Position numbers and translations under genes: made by a program. The notes below the pieces were generated by a model. The model saw only the letters and a program-made list of their open reading frames with translations. It had not been told where the DNA came from and did no database searches. From Metridium senile (lineage: Eukaryota; Cnidaria; Anthozoa; Actiniaria; Metridiidae), in contig OX459109.1 of assembly GCA_949775045.1 (NCBI GenBank), forward strand, positions 3,975,975 through 4,039,974: a DNA stretch of 64,000 bases, given 5' to 3'. Shown piece by piece: positions 10,298 through 22,296 of this stretch. The first letter of the stretch is position 1. Each line of letters begins with the position of its first letter.

Positions 10298-13200
10298 CTA
10301 GCTTATTCGGGCAATAGCGTTATCGAGGGAAATGTCTACATTTGTAGTATCAACAGTTCTTCTTATTGACCTTGATCCTCTAAGGCATAGCAAAGCAGAG
10401 CGTATCAGTGCAAAGGAAACTTTGGCCCTAACCCATGACATCGTATTAGCATAGTTCTCTCCCTTCTTAATCGATATTAATTCAGCTAAGCGTTTATGGT
10501 AAGTCTTGCACTCAGTGCCCATTCCACCTGTTGTACTGAACACTAAAGGCGTAAACGTTCCTTGCTCCACCTCCATGACCCTGTTGGCATATTTGCGTTT
10601 CTTCTCATTCTCATGCTGCCTGTAGACTTGCTCAGGTGTCTGCTCACGGTAGGAGTCTGCATAAGGGTGGCATACCCGGACATCAAAGTATACAGACCTC
10701 TGTCGCTCCCAGAAACCTTTGGCGTGGATGTCAAGACGGGCGTCGGGGGATCTGTTCGCACCCCTGTTCAAAGTCTCTCCGGTTATCTGCTGAAGAACCG
10801 GCTCCACCTCTACATCCTTGCACACTGTGCTCAACAGCTCTGCTTCCAGATCACGAAGCTCATTGTGACGTTGTATCACGAAGCCGCCCCTCCTACAGAT
10901 CATCGCATGGTCGACATCAAATATATCTCCACAGATGCACGTCTTCGGTATGTCGGAGATTTCCCAATTATATCTCATCTTGATGGCGTCTCTAAATTCT
11001 CGTTTGTTTAGATCGTAACCCAGATCTTTTATGGGTATTACAGTTAACCAGCTCGAAGCGCCTTTTTCCGACGTTAGTTCTAACGCTCTCAGAGATCTCG
11101 GTGTTAGATTGTTCTTGACCATCTCTTGTGTCTCCTTTAGAAGCTCGTTTTTCCTAGCTCCTGCCTGTAGTTTAGCAGAGCGCATATCTGCCTCATCTGG
11201 AGGTTGATGGTTTTGAGTCACAATGCGTTTTACCAGGGGTTCAGTGATGGTAACTGAGGCCTGGTATTCTAGAGATGACGATTCAGTTGGATTTGCGATA
11301 CCCAGTCCGCCCATACGTACTGGGAGTGCAAGCAAGCCACGTTCGTCTGTAGTAACTTGATGCTCTGTGATGGCGGGAATCAGAACTTCAGTTAACGCAC
11401 GCTCAAGTGGCTCAAGCAAGTCGGTAATATCAGGAAGTGTCCTTAAAAAATAGGTCCAGCGGTGACGTAGACCAGCGGTAAAGGCAGCGTAACTCGCCTG
11501 AGGTTGGGATATGGCGAACTCTGCAAGCTTGCTGATTTGGCGAACCCAGTCCTCAACTTTCTCTTCAACATATTCCTCTAGGAAAGACCTGGATCCGAGG
11601 ACTGCTCCAAGGTGCTTGTGGCCTTCAGAAGTGATGTTGATCGCAGTATCACCAAACACCTTTCTTGCAGCGTTCTCTCTCTCGGGCTTGGTGATTAACC
11701 AGCATTTCTTCGCGTTAGGGAAGTATCCTAATGCTGGTCCACTTTTGGAAAGATCGTCCCACCACTTTTTGACGTCATCAAGCGAGCCACTTCCGGTTGC
11801 GTCATCCGCGAACCAGCACTGTTTGGTTGAGCTTGATAGTTGTAATCGTGTGATAAGTGGCTGAAGACTAATGGCGTACAGGCTCATAGCGAGCGGATCA
11901 CCCTGCGTGGTGCCTTCAACAGATCGTAATTCTTGCCCGCCGAGAACAAAAAGCCGAGCGGGTTGTCTGTAGGTATTAATTGCATACGTAGCTACGGTTG
12001 GGCATAACACTCTGATATTGTGTAATGCTGCGGATCTGTTCAGAGCATTAAAAGCATTAGAGGCGTCGATCAGTAGGACGGCATCTGTTTCATCTGCTTC
12101 AAAGATGTTGCGCATTGCATGAATTGCAGCTTCGTTTCCACTTTTTAGCCCAGCGCATACTTGAAGTGAGCCACTTGCGTCGATGACATCAGATTTAGTT
12201 ACTCTTGTCACGCACTTCCCAATAATCCTACGAAGGACTTCGCCAACTCCGATTGGTCGGACCGCGCCCTCTCCTTTGTCGAGTGGTATTAAGCGGTTAG
12301 ATAATAATGCCTCGATACTGCTGGGATCAATGTACTCCGTACATAATCTTCTGGCCATTACAGCGACAGCGTTACAAAGATCTGCGCTTGACCTCTTGAA
12401 GGATTTGCAGGCAAGCAGTCTCCTAAATCCATTTGCATCTACCCCTGAGGGTCCCCCTGAACCCTTGGTCCTGAGCGCGGCATCTCGAACCATTTCATCG
12501 TCAATTTCCTGAAACATCGTGTTTGGGACGTCTTCGATCGGTCCAAAAAGTAAGGATCCTAGGCGGGCTTCCTGTGCGTCGGGGTGCTTTTCCTTGAGTT
12601 GCATCATGACGTCATCACTTAAAGGGAGAATCCCTCCCCCGTTGTCATCACTGAGATATCGCAGGGCAGAATGAATTTGCCCTCTCATGACAAGATTAGC
12701 AAACACTTTAGCCTTATTGGGTGGTTCAGTTCTTTTAGAATTAATAAGACGTCTTTGAATCATCCGCCCTTCTCGCAATAAGGTATCAATGTCGCCTTCT
12801 TTCCACAGTGCGAGACGTTTAGCCAAACATTCCTGATGATCCTTCGCCTTAGATTTCCTGCTTGGTTTTTGAAGCCCAACGGCCATAAACACAATAGCTG
12901 CTTTGAGAGAGACATGTTGCCCTTCTGATCCATTGTTCCAATCGTTTATATGCTCAGTTAATTTGTTAATGAAATCTTTGCCAGTTTTTCCGTACGGAAC
13001 AAGAAAGGTGTTCTTGCGCCATTGTGAGATTTCATTATATGCATTATCGATGGTCAGTGTCTCAAGAGTTATTGTTTTTCCGTCATTAGAGAGCCCCCAA
13101 TTAAATGAGAATGGAGTTTCCAAAGCTTTGTATTCCGGCAATTTTCCGGGCATTTCGACTGACGCGTGTTCAATAACAGAATAATCAGCTTCCATTGTTT

Positions 13201-13498
13201 GTGGTGTCTCCTCAGAGAATTGAACTGAAGTTGTATGCAAATTTGTGTTTAAAGTCGTCTCATTAGCATTTCGGCTTTGCTGTCTGTTTGGATTAAGATT
13301 TTCAACAATGGTTGCGCTTGAAATATTATTTAAAGCAATATTCGAGCTAGTGGACTCATCGACCTCAGTATCATGTACATGTATATTGCTCGCTGAAATA
13401 TTGGTGTCGATTTTCTCTAGTCTCGAAGCTTGGTCCCTCAGATTCTGGCTTTTAAAGGCAAGATGTGCATAGCCTTTCGCTTCCCACATCTCGGTCAT
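10298..13498 (-). CDS. Retrotransposon polyprotein: RT plus restriction-like endonuclease
   Basis: An uninterrupted 1066-residue frame. Approximate positions: a charged N-terminal region with [19 protein letters not shown] (230-250); RT fingers with [11 protein letters not shown] (412); catalytic box [15 protein letters not shown] (470); [13 protein letters not shown] (531); catalytic box [11 protein letters not shown] (563). The C-terminus has [19 protein letters not shown] (855-875), a Cys/His cluster, then SPDARLD and YFDVRVCHP (918-945), which match the PD-(D/E)xK restriction-like endonuclease of the R2/R4/NeSL-type LINEs. There is no APE endonuclease. RT and endonuclease would act together in target-primed reverse transcription. 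The ATG at 13498 overlaps the stop of a short upstream frame (13498-13647), which looks like the real N-terminus in another frame. The exact clade is not certain. Confidence 0.88.
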   Translation of the reverse strand: MTEMWEAKGYAHLAFKSQNLRDQASRLEKIDTNISASNIHVHDTEVDESTSSNIALNNISSATIVENLNPNRQQSRNANETTLNTNLHTTSVQFSEETPQTMEADYSVIEHASVEMPGKLPEYKALETPFSFNWGLSNDGKTITLETLTIDNAYNEISQWRKNTFLVPYGKTGKDFINKLTEHINDWNNGSEGQHVSLKAAIVFMAVGLQKPSRKSKAKDHQECLAKRLALWKEGDIDTLLREGRMIQRRLINSKRTEPPNKAKVFANLVMRGQIHSALRYLSDDNGGGILPLSDDVMMQLKEKHPDAQEARLGSLLFGPIEDVPNTMFQEIDDEMVRDAALRTKGSGGPSGVDANGFRRLLACKSFKRSSADLCNAVAVMARRLCTEYIDPSSIEALLSNRLIPLDKGEGAVRPIGVGEVLRRIIGKCVTRVTKSDVIDASGSLQVCAGLKSGNEAAIHAMRNIFEADETDAVLLIDASNAFNALNRSAALHNIRVLCPTVATYAINTYRQPARLFVLGGQELRSVEGTTQGDPLAMSLYAISLQPLITRLQLSSSTKQCWFADDATGSGSLDDVKKWWDDLSKSGPALGYFPNAKKCWLITKPERENAARKVFGDTAINITSEGHKHLGAVLGSRSFLEEYVEEKVEDWVRQISKLAEFAISQPQASYAAFTAGLRHRWTYFLRTLPDITDLLEPLERALTEVLIPAITEHQVTTDERGLLALPVRMGGLGIANPTESSSLEYQASVTITEPLVKRIVTQNHQPPDEADMRSAKLQAGARKNELLKETQEMVKNNLTPRSLRALELTSEKGASSWLTVIPIKDLGYDLNKREFRDAIKMRYNWEISDIPKTCICGDIFDVDHAMICRRGGFVIQRHNELRDLEAELLSTVCKDVEVEPVLQQITGETLNRGANRSPDARLDIHAKGFWERQRSVYFDVRVCHPYADSYREQTPEQVYRQHENEKKRKYANRVMEVEQGTFTPLVFSTTGGMGTECKTYHKRLAELISIKKGENYANTMSWVRAKVSFALIRSALLCLRGSRSIRRTVDTTNVDISLDNAIARIS

Positions 13499-13647
13499 TA
13501 CTTCAATATAATGTAGCCCTTTTTCCTTCCATTCCTATTTCTTGGAGCATTATTCGACGCAACCAAATCCTTCGCATTTGTTTTACATTCGAGGAGGTCC
13601 TTGTTCATTCGTTCCGTCCATTTAACGTTTCTAGTCCTTCTAGACAT
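13498..13647 (-). CDS. Short upstream frame, probable detached N-terminus of the RT protein
   Basis: ATG at 13647 opens 49 codons: [20 protein letters not shown] near the start and NRNGRKKGY near the end, Lys/Arg-rich with W-T-E spacing like a Myb/SANT DNA-binding arm. Its TAA stop overlaps the ATG of the long frame as TAATG. The next residues of the long frame ([12 protein letters not shown]) read as the natural continuation, so a small insertion (5 nt ATATT would account for it) may have broken one longer ORF. Alternatively TAATG permits stop-restart translation as in SART1-like LINEs. Confidence 0.5.
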   Translation of the reverse strand: MSRRTRNVKWTERMNKDLLECKTNAKDLVASNNAPRNRNGRKKGYIILK

Positions 13648-13706
13648 CTTATCTTGGAAGAGCTATTCAGCACACGTCCGCCATTTTACACGTCCGCCAT
13701 GTATAT

Positions 13707-13912
<206 letters not shown>

Positions 13913-14309
13913 TGCCTCATTTATATAGCGCTATATCTCTAAAATAGCTCATAGCGCTTTACAATCTACTAATGTGTATATGGAGGACTTATCGGACTGC
14001 TCAAAACCAGCAGTTTACAATCATGAGTGTTGTTAGTGAATGCCTCCGAGGCCTGACTGTTGTACCGGGAGACAATCCCCTACTCTTTGCGAACATAGCA
14101 CAACAGGATCTTTAACGTCCACCTTATATAGGATTAGAGTGAAAGCAGACGGGACCTCCGGCTTTACGTCCTTATCCGAGAAGACGAGGCACATAGAGAG
14201 TAAAGTGTCTTGCCCAAGGACACAACGCAATCGCCCGGGCCGGGAATCGAACCCAGACCAGTAGGCCCAGAATCCGATCCACTGATCACTGGACCATAAC
14301 GCCTCTCTT
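13913..14309 (-). mobile_element. tRNA-derived SINE with L2-like 3' tail
   Basis: On the minus strand the head has a pol III A box (TGGTCCAGTGATCAG, plus 14282-14296) and B box (GGTTCGATTCC, plus 14243-14253) at tRNA-like spacing. The body holds GTGTCCTTGGGCAAG, a motif shared by many metazoan SINE cores. The 3' end reads GTAAAGCGCTATGAGC and GCGCTATATAAATGA before the TTA run, which is the usual 3' end of L2-clade LINEs. It was presumably mobilised by such a LINE. Confidence 0.75.
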
Positions 14310-14574
14310 TTAAAACTATTGTAAAATGAAAAACGCGTATTTAGTGCTACTGACCGAGCTCGAAGAAATCGCAGTTACATCCATGGCTTACCTATCCCAT
14401 TTTCTTGCCTTTATATTCAGCACAATAGCATCAAAAGGTACTTTTATGGTATTCTTATACCATTGTTGGTGACCATCCATAAACTTAATGAAATTTGATA
14501 AATAAATAATCATTTTTTCTTATTAGTAATTCATAGGTTTTTTCATACATATAATAAGTCTAATAAGTTTATTA

Positions 14575-14925
14575 TTTATATAGCGCTTTATATGCAATAC
14601 TTTAAAACGCTTTACATATAGAAGAAAACGTTAAATAAAATGCCTATGAAAAATAGGAAATAAATAATTTAAAGATTTATACATTTATAACCAGAGCTAT
14701 GAAAAATATCAAAATTGATGTACATGTATATACAATATCTGCGAAAAGTGCCTAAAATGACTGCTTGAATAAAAAAAAGTATTTAAATGTTTCTTAAAAA
14801 TGTTAATGTTGGTTTAGGCTCTTAGTTGATCAGGTAGTTTGTTCCATAAATAGGGTGCTGTATAGGTGAAGCTTCTGCCCCCAAATGTCGTCTTTTTGAC
14901 TTTTGGAATTAATGGTTAATAACAA
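14575..14925 (-). pseudogene. 3' fragment of an L2/CR1-type LINE
   Basis: Minus-strand frame has GGRSFTYTAPYLWNKLPDQLR followed by NIFKKHL, matching the C-terminal signature of L2/CR1 ORF2. It is followed by a GCGCTTTATATAAATAATAAA tail at 14575-14595. Heavily truncated and non-functional. Confidence 0.6.
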
Positions 14926-17157
14926 CTGACCGGCCAAAAAAGCGTTCTCCTGCATAGCAACTTTACATTGTTTACATTCTATTGAACAAACATTGGCAAA
15001 ATCTGAACGATAATTACTGATCGTGAAGAGAAATTTAAATTTCCTTTAATCCCTTGTATGATAATTTAGTTTTGGAAAGACTAAGGTCGACGAATTAGCA
15101 ACAGATTGCACAGAATGATTCAGCAGACCTATTTAAAAAAGCAAATGCAAATTAATTGTTTACATTCAAAAAGGCTTAAAATTAATCTCAGAGTTACTGA
15201 TTTAATTACTGTTCCTCTTTTAACCGTTTTTTTATTTTGTGAGATCTTGTAATGCTTTTTAAACTTTAACAAATATTTTAACTTTGTTACTCGAATGTTT
15301 AATAAAAATTCGAACCAAATTTGATTTGATTTGTATTCTTGCGAAAATAATTAAAATATCATGCGGTAACTGTGCGTCCAAATATCAATTACAAAAACGA
15401 TAAACAGCTTAACTCCCCGCTGACAATATAATTTGATATAATAACAACGAGAAAGCAAATCGATTTTTTTTTGTTCAGATCTTTTGTACGGGACTTTTTA
15501 TAGTCATTTCAAAAATATGTTTTACGTAAACTAAAAAAATTATTGTAAATATGTGTGAGTTTGTTTTCTATTTAGATATCGTTGGAATCATTTTCCTCAA
15601 ATATCAATTAAATGTTGTGAAATTTAATCGGTATTGGGAACAATTTCATATTGGCAAAGACATTAGTAATTTAAAGAAAGGAGCCCCACAAGAAGCGACA
15701 ATTAAAATAGAAAAAATGGGATAACATTACTGAAAAATTTGATGAAAAATTCACATTACGAAAACGTTCATTAACAATATTAAACCAGATTGAAATAATG
15801 CAACTTTTAGACAATTATACGCGCGCATATAATCGGTTTATATCTGGAACTCTCTTATTGGCCAAGATACAAAATGGGATAACATTATGAAAAATGTAAT
15901 GAAAAATTACAAAAACGTTGATTAACAATATCATGCCAGATTGAAATAATACGACCTTACGCTTGTGCTGTGCTGTAACAGTTGGCTGCCCTCAGTATGA
16001 ATTTATTATTTTTTACATTACTTTGAACAACGTTTGTAAAAATATACGTTAAAAAAATTATGGCAAAATTATTTGGTTTATGAATGAACAAATGTGTATG
16101 ATTTAGAGTATATTGGGGCCTGTGATTTACGAGAACCGTACGTATAGCAAGCGCATTTGAATGTTGATCAAATATGGCGTACAGTTATAAAGCACTTTAG
16201 GACTCAATTGTCAGAACACTCGAGAAGTGTTGAGAAGTACACTGCTTGGCGTCAATTTTATCACTTCTGTTATGCTAATTCTGTCAATCCCCACATGCCT
16301 TATTATCCTTAATTTAATATTGCAGCTAAAAGTTAAAATGTTTAAAGAAGTTAAGGTAATGATATTTTTTTATGTATTAATTTCATACCGTCTTATTTAT
16401 ATTGTTTATATCATAATCAATTCCAAACAATGTTCAACTATTAACTATTTCTTTTAGGACAAAGTTTGTCAAACCAAGTGTAAATCCAGTCAAGGCTGCC
16501 CGATTTAATAAATAAATTATGATTTTGGTTTATCTATCAAAACGTTAAAATAAACAGCCAAGTAAACTATAACCCTTTTTCAGTAAGCAATAAGGTGCTT
16601 AGCATGAGTTCACCCATAGAAAATGAGAAAGTAAAATTGAATTTAAATGTTAGGAATATCCAGTTTTGAAACGCAAGATAGATGGTGTATTATTTTGCAT
16701 CTGCGAAATGTCAGCTCCGAAATGTTGCTCGCTCGTTTGTTTGTTTGTTTGTTTGTTTTGTTCGTTCGTTCGGCGTTTGTTCGCTCGTTAATAGGTTCGC
16801 ACCTTCGTTCCCTTGCTTATCTATTTGTTTGTTTGTTTGCTTTGCTTTGCTTTCTCGCTTGCTCGTCTATTCTTTTGTTTATTTCTGATTGATAACGATT
16901 TTGTTAACGTACTAAGAATTAAGACTAACGCAAATATTCAACATTTCGAAGCCGACTAATATGCTCAAAAACTTTGAAAATAGATGAAAATGGCGTTGAA
17001 AACATAATAAACACTAACCTTACTTTAGCAGAAGCCTGAGGTTGTTCTTTGATTGTTATTTCACTATCTAAAACCATCAAAAACAAACACTTACAACGAT
17101 AGTCGAAAGACGTAAGTGGAATATTCCCACCACAAAACGCGAGGGTTGTCCAATACA
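14926..17157. other. AT-rich, no recognised gene
   Basis: Low-complexity TTTG/TTCG-rich runs occur at 16730-16880. Two related stretches (about 15690-15800 and 15880-15960) share GATAACATTA, GAAAAATT and ACAATAT pieces. No exon could be supported. Confidence 0.4.
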
Positions 17158-18980
17158 CTCGAATCGAATCGAATCGAAAATTTCAAAATTCGATTCGTAC
17201 CAACGGTGAAGTCATGAATTAAATGTTAGTTAGAATATATTAATGTTAAGTCAAATTCCGAAGTCATTAACTGATGATATTTGACTTATATATTTCGTTC
17301 ATTCAAGTCAATCCTTGATTATCTTACAAAATAGTGTTGAGAGTAACTATTCTATCAAATGGAGGTTATGTTAGTTACTACCTGAATCCATGTTAAAAAA
17401 AATGTTGCAATTTATAGCAATTCGATCGAATGGATCGATTCGATCGAATGGAGACTATGTTTGCCCCTACCTCAATGACTGCAAAATAATATAATTTTTT
17501 TTTTATTTTTATATGGACCGTTTTACCTACTTGTTAATGAATCGAATAACCGAAGATAGCACTGATACATGTTCGTATAGAGGGCCTTAAAACTTTAACC
17601 ATTCGATCGAATCGAACGATTCGAATATTTGTATAACCAATCGAAAATAAAAAGTCGATTTGTTAATCAATAACTAGGTAAAGCACTCATTGATGTTATT
17701 ATATAATAACCTCATATTTAATTTCCCGCAAAGCATTGCGGTTCTTCTTTTAGATTGCGTGACAAAAGCAGAGACCACTGCGCTGGATAATGCAGGAGAG
17801 TAAAAGAACAGTTCGTATAGAGGGCCTTAAAACTTTATCCATTCGATCGAATCGAACGATTCGAATATTTGTATTACCAATCGAAAATAGAAAGTCGATT
17901 TGTTAATCAATAACTAAGTAAGGCACTCATTGATATTGTTATATGAAACCTTTATTATTGATCTTCCGCTTACTTGTCAATGAATAACCGAAGATAGCAC
18001 TGATACATGTTCGTACAGAGGGCCTTAAAACTTTAACCATTCGATCGAATCGAACGATTTGAATATTTGTATTACCAATCAAAAAGAAAAAGTCCATTTG
18101 TTAATCAATAACTAAGTAAGGCACTCATTGATGTTATGATATAATAACCTGATGTTTCATTTCCCGCAAAGCATTGCGGTTCTTCTTTTAGATTGCGTGA
18201 CAAAACCAGAAACATGCATGAGAGTAACAGAACAGATATCTTGTAACTCTTTCGAATCGATCGATTCGATCGAATGGAGACTATGTTGGCCCCTACCTCC
18301 AAGGCTGCAGAATAGTTGAAAAAAATTTGTGGAATGCTCAATTTTACCAACTTGTAAATGAATAACCGATGATAGCACTGATACATATTCGTACAGAGGG
18401 CCTTGAAAGTTTAACCATTCGATCGAATCGAACGATTCGAATATTTGTATTACCAATCGAAAATAAAAAGTTGATTTGTTAATCAATAACTAAGTAAGGC
18501 ACTCATTGATATTGTTATATGATAACTTTATTATTGATCTTCTGCTTACTTGTCAATCAATAACCCAGGATAGCACTGATACATGTTCGTATAGAGGGCC
18601 TTAAAACTTTAACCATTCGATCGAATCGAACGATTCGAATATTTGTATAACCAATCGAAAATAAAAAGTCGATTTGTTAATCAATAACTAGGTAAAGCAC
18701 TCATTGATGTTATTATATAATAACCTCATATTTAATTTCCCGCAAAGCATTGCGGTTCTTCTTTTAGATTGCGTGACAAAAGCAGAGACCACTGCGCTGG
18801 ATAATGCAGGAGAGTAAAAGAACAGTTCGTATAGAGGGCCTTAAAACTTTATCCATTCGATCGAATCGAACGATTCGAATATTTGTATTACCAATCGAAA
18901 ATAGAAAGTCGATTTGTTAATCAATAACTAAGTAAGGCACTCATTGATATTGTTATATGAAAACTTTATTATTGATCTTA
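17158..18980. repeat. TCGA-rich satellite with higher-order structure
   Basis: The unit AGAGGGCCTTAAAACTTT followed by ATTCGATCGAATCGAACG occurs six times, with start tags near 17571, 17811, 18009, 18388, 18585 and 18825. Spacings are about 240, 198, 379, 197 and 240 bp, and a block of about 1014 bp is repeated (17571 onward versus 18585 onward) almost without change. Second-level units include CCCGCAAAGCATTGCGG. It starts with a short (CGAAT)n run. Non-coding. Confidence 0.85.
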
Positions 18981-18984
18981 GGCC

Positions 18985-19230
18985 TAGTCTGGGACCTTAA
19001 CTCGCCTTAACTCGCGCAAAGTCGCCTTAACTTGTCAAATGCACAGGGAATTGCCTTAACCTTATCTCACAAAGCTGAAATATACACATATAAGTCATGT
19101 TCTTTTGGTGTCACTCCAAATTATGAGATTTTTCCTTAACTCGCCTTAACTCGCCTTAACTCGCAGCATTGAAATTTTGATTTTCCCTTAACTCGCCTTA
19201 ACTCGCCTTAACTCGCCCAAACTCGCAGCA
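18985..19230. repeat. CCTTAACTCG minisatellite
   Basis: Irregular decamer CCTTAACTCG repeats at 19003-19035, 19135-19165 and 19185-19225, with GCATTGAAATTTT spacers. Confidence 0.85.
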
Positions 19231-19365
19231 TTGAAATTTTAAAGACGATTTATTTAGAAAAGTCGTTGTTCAGACTGACATATTCCAGACTACATGTAGG
19301 TGAATCATACATGCTGTGCATTGCGATCTTGTCTAAAACTGTAAGTGATAAAATCCGTATAATGA

Positions 19366-19415
19366 CCGAATAGTCGCGAATAGTCGCTAATAGTGACGAA
19401 TAGTAACGAATAGTC
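19366..19415 (+). repeat. GAATAGTCGC short tandem repeat
   Basis: About five imperfect decamers (AATAGTCGCG, AATAGTCGCT, AATAGTGACG, AATAGTAACG). Confidence 0.8.
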
Positions 19416-19419
19416 GCGT

Positions 19420-21280
19420 AGTATAGTGATATATTATTTCATAGTGCAACTATTCACGCAATGTGTATGTATGTAAGATATCTGTCTGCGAGTGGCCGCG
19501 CCCAGATGTTTATCTTACTTTAATACCTGCTGATTGCGTTATAAACCCGGTAACGTAAATGCGTTTAACTCACGTAAGACTTAAATGATTCCATCAGTTC
19601 TACAAATAGCTATATACTATAGTATAAATATATATATAATATTCTTGTAAAATCAGTTGAGATAAAATATTTCAGTTGAGTTTGTGCCCTTCACCTTGTT
19701 TGAACCCGAAACATCTTTCCGTTGCAATATAAAAATACTAAAAAGACCAAAAAGTTTGATATTCAATCTTCTCCATCCCCTCCCAAGATGAACTGAGGTA
19801 CGCCGTTCGATTCTATGTACGTCAGTCGCACATTTTGGGGCGCGTTTCTTTTTCGTTTCCCGCGCAAACCACAGGGAACCCATGTAATTTGCACCTCTTA
19901 TTTTGTGTATTTAGAGTATCCGAGTTGAAAGCTGTACAAGTCCATTAAACCAGGCTTTTATTCAAAAGAAATGCATAAAATGGCGAAACCCGTATTAATC
20001 AAACGTTGAAATAAGCTTCTATTTTTGCAATATTTTCTCCCGCGGTCCCTGAAACACCAAATTGCGGCTATGAGTCCACAACCTTTGATATACAATTAAA
20101 AAATAAAACAATTAAAGTTAAACAAACAGTTTTCGAGCAATTCAAAGAACTTTTCATATTCGTTTAATTTTTTCTGATTTTTATTTAACTGAAATTAGCA
20201 ATTTGGCTATAATATTTGTATGCAAAAATGAAGCTGGTATTAAAATGTTCAATAAAAGTCAATATTTTGACAGGCGTGCCGTAGCTCTAATTATATATGA
20301 TAATCTGTATTTTATCAAATCGTCTAACTAGTAAGCCGAAAACATGCTTTATTCGATGCTTTAACAAAATATCTTTACATATCTTAAAATATTTAAAAAA
20401 AAATATGTATATTGTTTAGCTGATGTCAAAATTGTTTGCTTTGTTTAGAAAGTCAGCATATCTATCGCGTAAATATATATTGAAGAACTGAAACCAGTTG
20501 TCTTGAGAATTCTCCGGATGTAATTGGTTTATCCTTTTATATTGTAGCTTATTCATCCCAACTGCTACTAAATATCTGTCAAAAATCGTTATCAAAGCCT
20601 AATCGACTGTCTACAGTAATAGAATTTCGGTAATTTTATCTTAATTATTTCATTATCCTTTCTGGATTATTCCGTTCAGCGCCTACCACTGCAACAGCTT
20701 GCCATGATAATATATCATACGGCATATATAACTTATAAATCATTTGAAGAACCTGTAAACAAGACGAAAAAACAATACCAACATATTAAAATATAGATCC
20801 CATTAGGAGTGTGACAGCAATTTTGAACTGTGGAAAATTTTATATATTTTCTATACGGCTTAATCATAATTAGTTAAAATATATGTTAAATGTAATTTAT
20901 TATAAAGAAAATAGCTGAATTCGAAAAAGGAAAACACTTATTCGTCGTTGCATGATCAAACTGTTCAGTTTTCAAATTTGGTGCTCTCATTTTAATTTGT
21001 TAAAACTCACGGAAAAATCTAAGCGAGATAACGCCCGAAAAATGTATTTATTTATTTCGGTTTTTAAAATTGTTTTAAATGAAGCAAAAAACTTTGATAT
21101 ATTATCAGAAATAGCGCTTATTCAAACTTATTCAAATTCAATTTATTTTATCTATTTACTCAATCTATTATGCTGAAATTTTAAACAATTTTCTATTAAA
21201 AAAATTTAATGGCTTTTCGTCTTTATAATGTTTCGGGTTTTTTTAAAAAAATATCGATAAAACTGTTCTGTGATGTATAT
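19420..21280. other. AT-rich, no recognised gene
   Basis: No exon, repeat or RNA supported on either strand. Confidence 0.4.
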
Positions 21281-21283
21281 TTC

Positions 21284-21670
21284 ATGGATATAGTATTTCC
21301 ACTCTATTCCAGAGTTGTAATTTGAATAATTAATTTCATGAACATATATATAGTTTTTAAGTTTTTCACAGTAGCAATATTATTTTTTTCATGGATATAA
21401 TATATATATTTGCGTTCTATTCCACAGTACCAATTTTATTTTATTTAATGGATAAAAGTTTACGCTCTATTTCACATTAGCAATTTGATTTGATTTTATG
21501 GATAAAGTGTAAAAACGTACGCTCTATTCCACAGTAGCAATTTGATTTTATTTCATTGATAAAATGTTTACGCTCTATTCCACATTAGTAATTTTATTTT
21601 ATTTCATGGATAAAGTGCTTACGCTCTATTCCACAGTAACGATTTGATTTTATTTCATGGATATAGTTTT
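21284..21670 (+). repeat. 60-65-bp minisatellite
   Basis: Six to seven imperfect copies of a unit containing TACGCTCTATTCCACAGTAG, CAATTTGATTTTATTTCATG and GATAAAGTG. Divergence rises toward the 5' side. Confidence 0.85.
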
Positions 21671-22025
21671 ACGTACTAGCGCTTAAAGTAGTCTAATCTA
21701 TGCTATTTAAACCAATAAATAAAGTGCTTTACCTTTAAAATTCCAGATAAAAAGTAGGCTGCTTTCGATAAAATAACGGTTTAAAAATGCTTTCGTTAGT
21801 CCCTGCTTGTTTTACCGTCGAAACATCTTTGTCTGCCCTTTGTTATTTATTGGGGGATTTATTTATTGATACAATTCATTGTTTAGAATACGTAATGTGA
21901 GGCATACACAAGGTGATGTCCGCTATTTAATAACGCTTGTAGCGCACATCAAATAACGGTTGAAACAATTGATGTTTATTTAGCAACAAATTGCACTTTG
22001 TTATACTGTAGAATATCCAATAATT

Positions 22026-22170
<145 letters not shown>

Positions 22171-22296
22171 TACTGTAATAACAGTTGTGAGTTTGCAAAT
22201 GAATATTTTAATCGCATTTGTTTGGGTCAGAAAGATTTTGTAATGATGTAACCGGCTCCTCCACAGGTATCTCTTTGTAGCTAGAAGTCTGGGAAT

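Noticed and set aside
10562..11011. Plus-strand frames of 100-150 codons opposite the retrotransposon
   Set aside because: Antisense shadows of the 1066-residue RT frame; no family features.
14040..14264. Open frame ending in GRESNPDQ
   Set aside because: Lies within the SINE and reflects its pol III core and B box, not a protein gene.
16227..16457. Hydrophobic frame resembling a membrane protein
   Set aside because: AT-driven hydrophobic codons, no splice or homology support.
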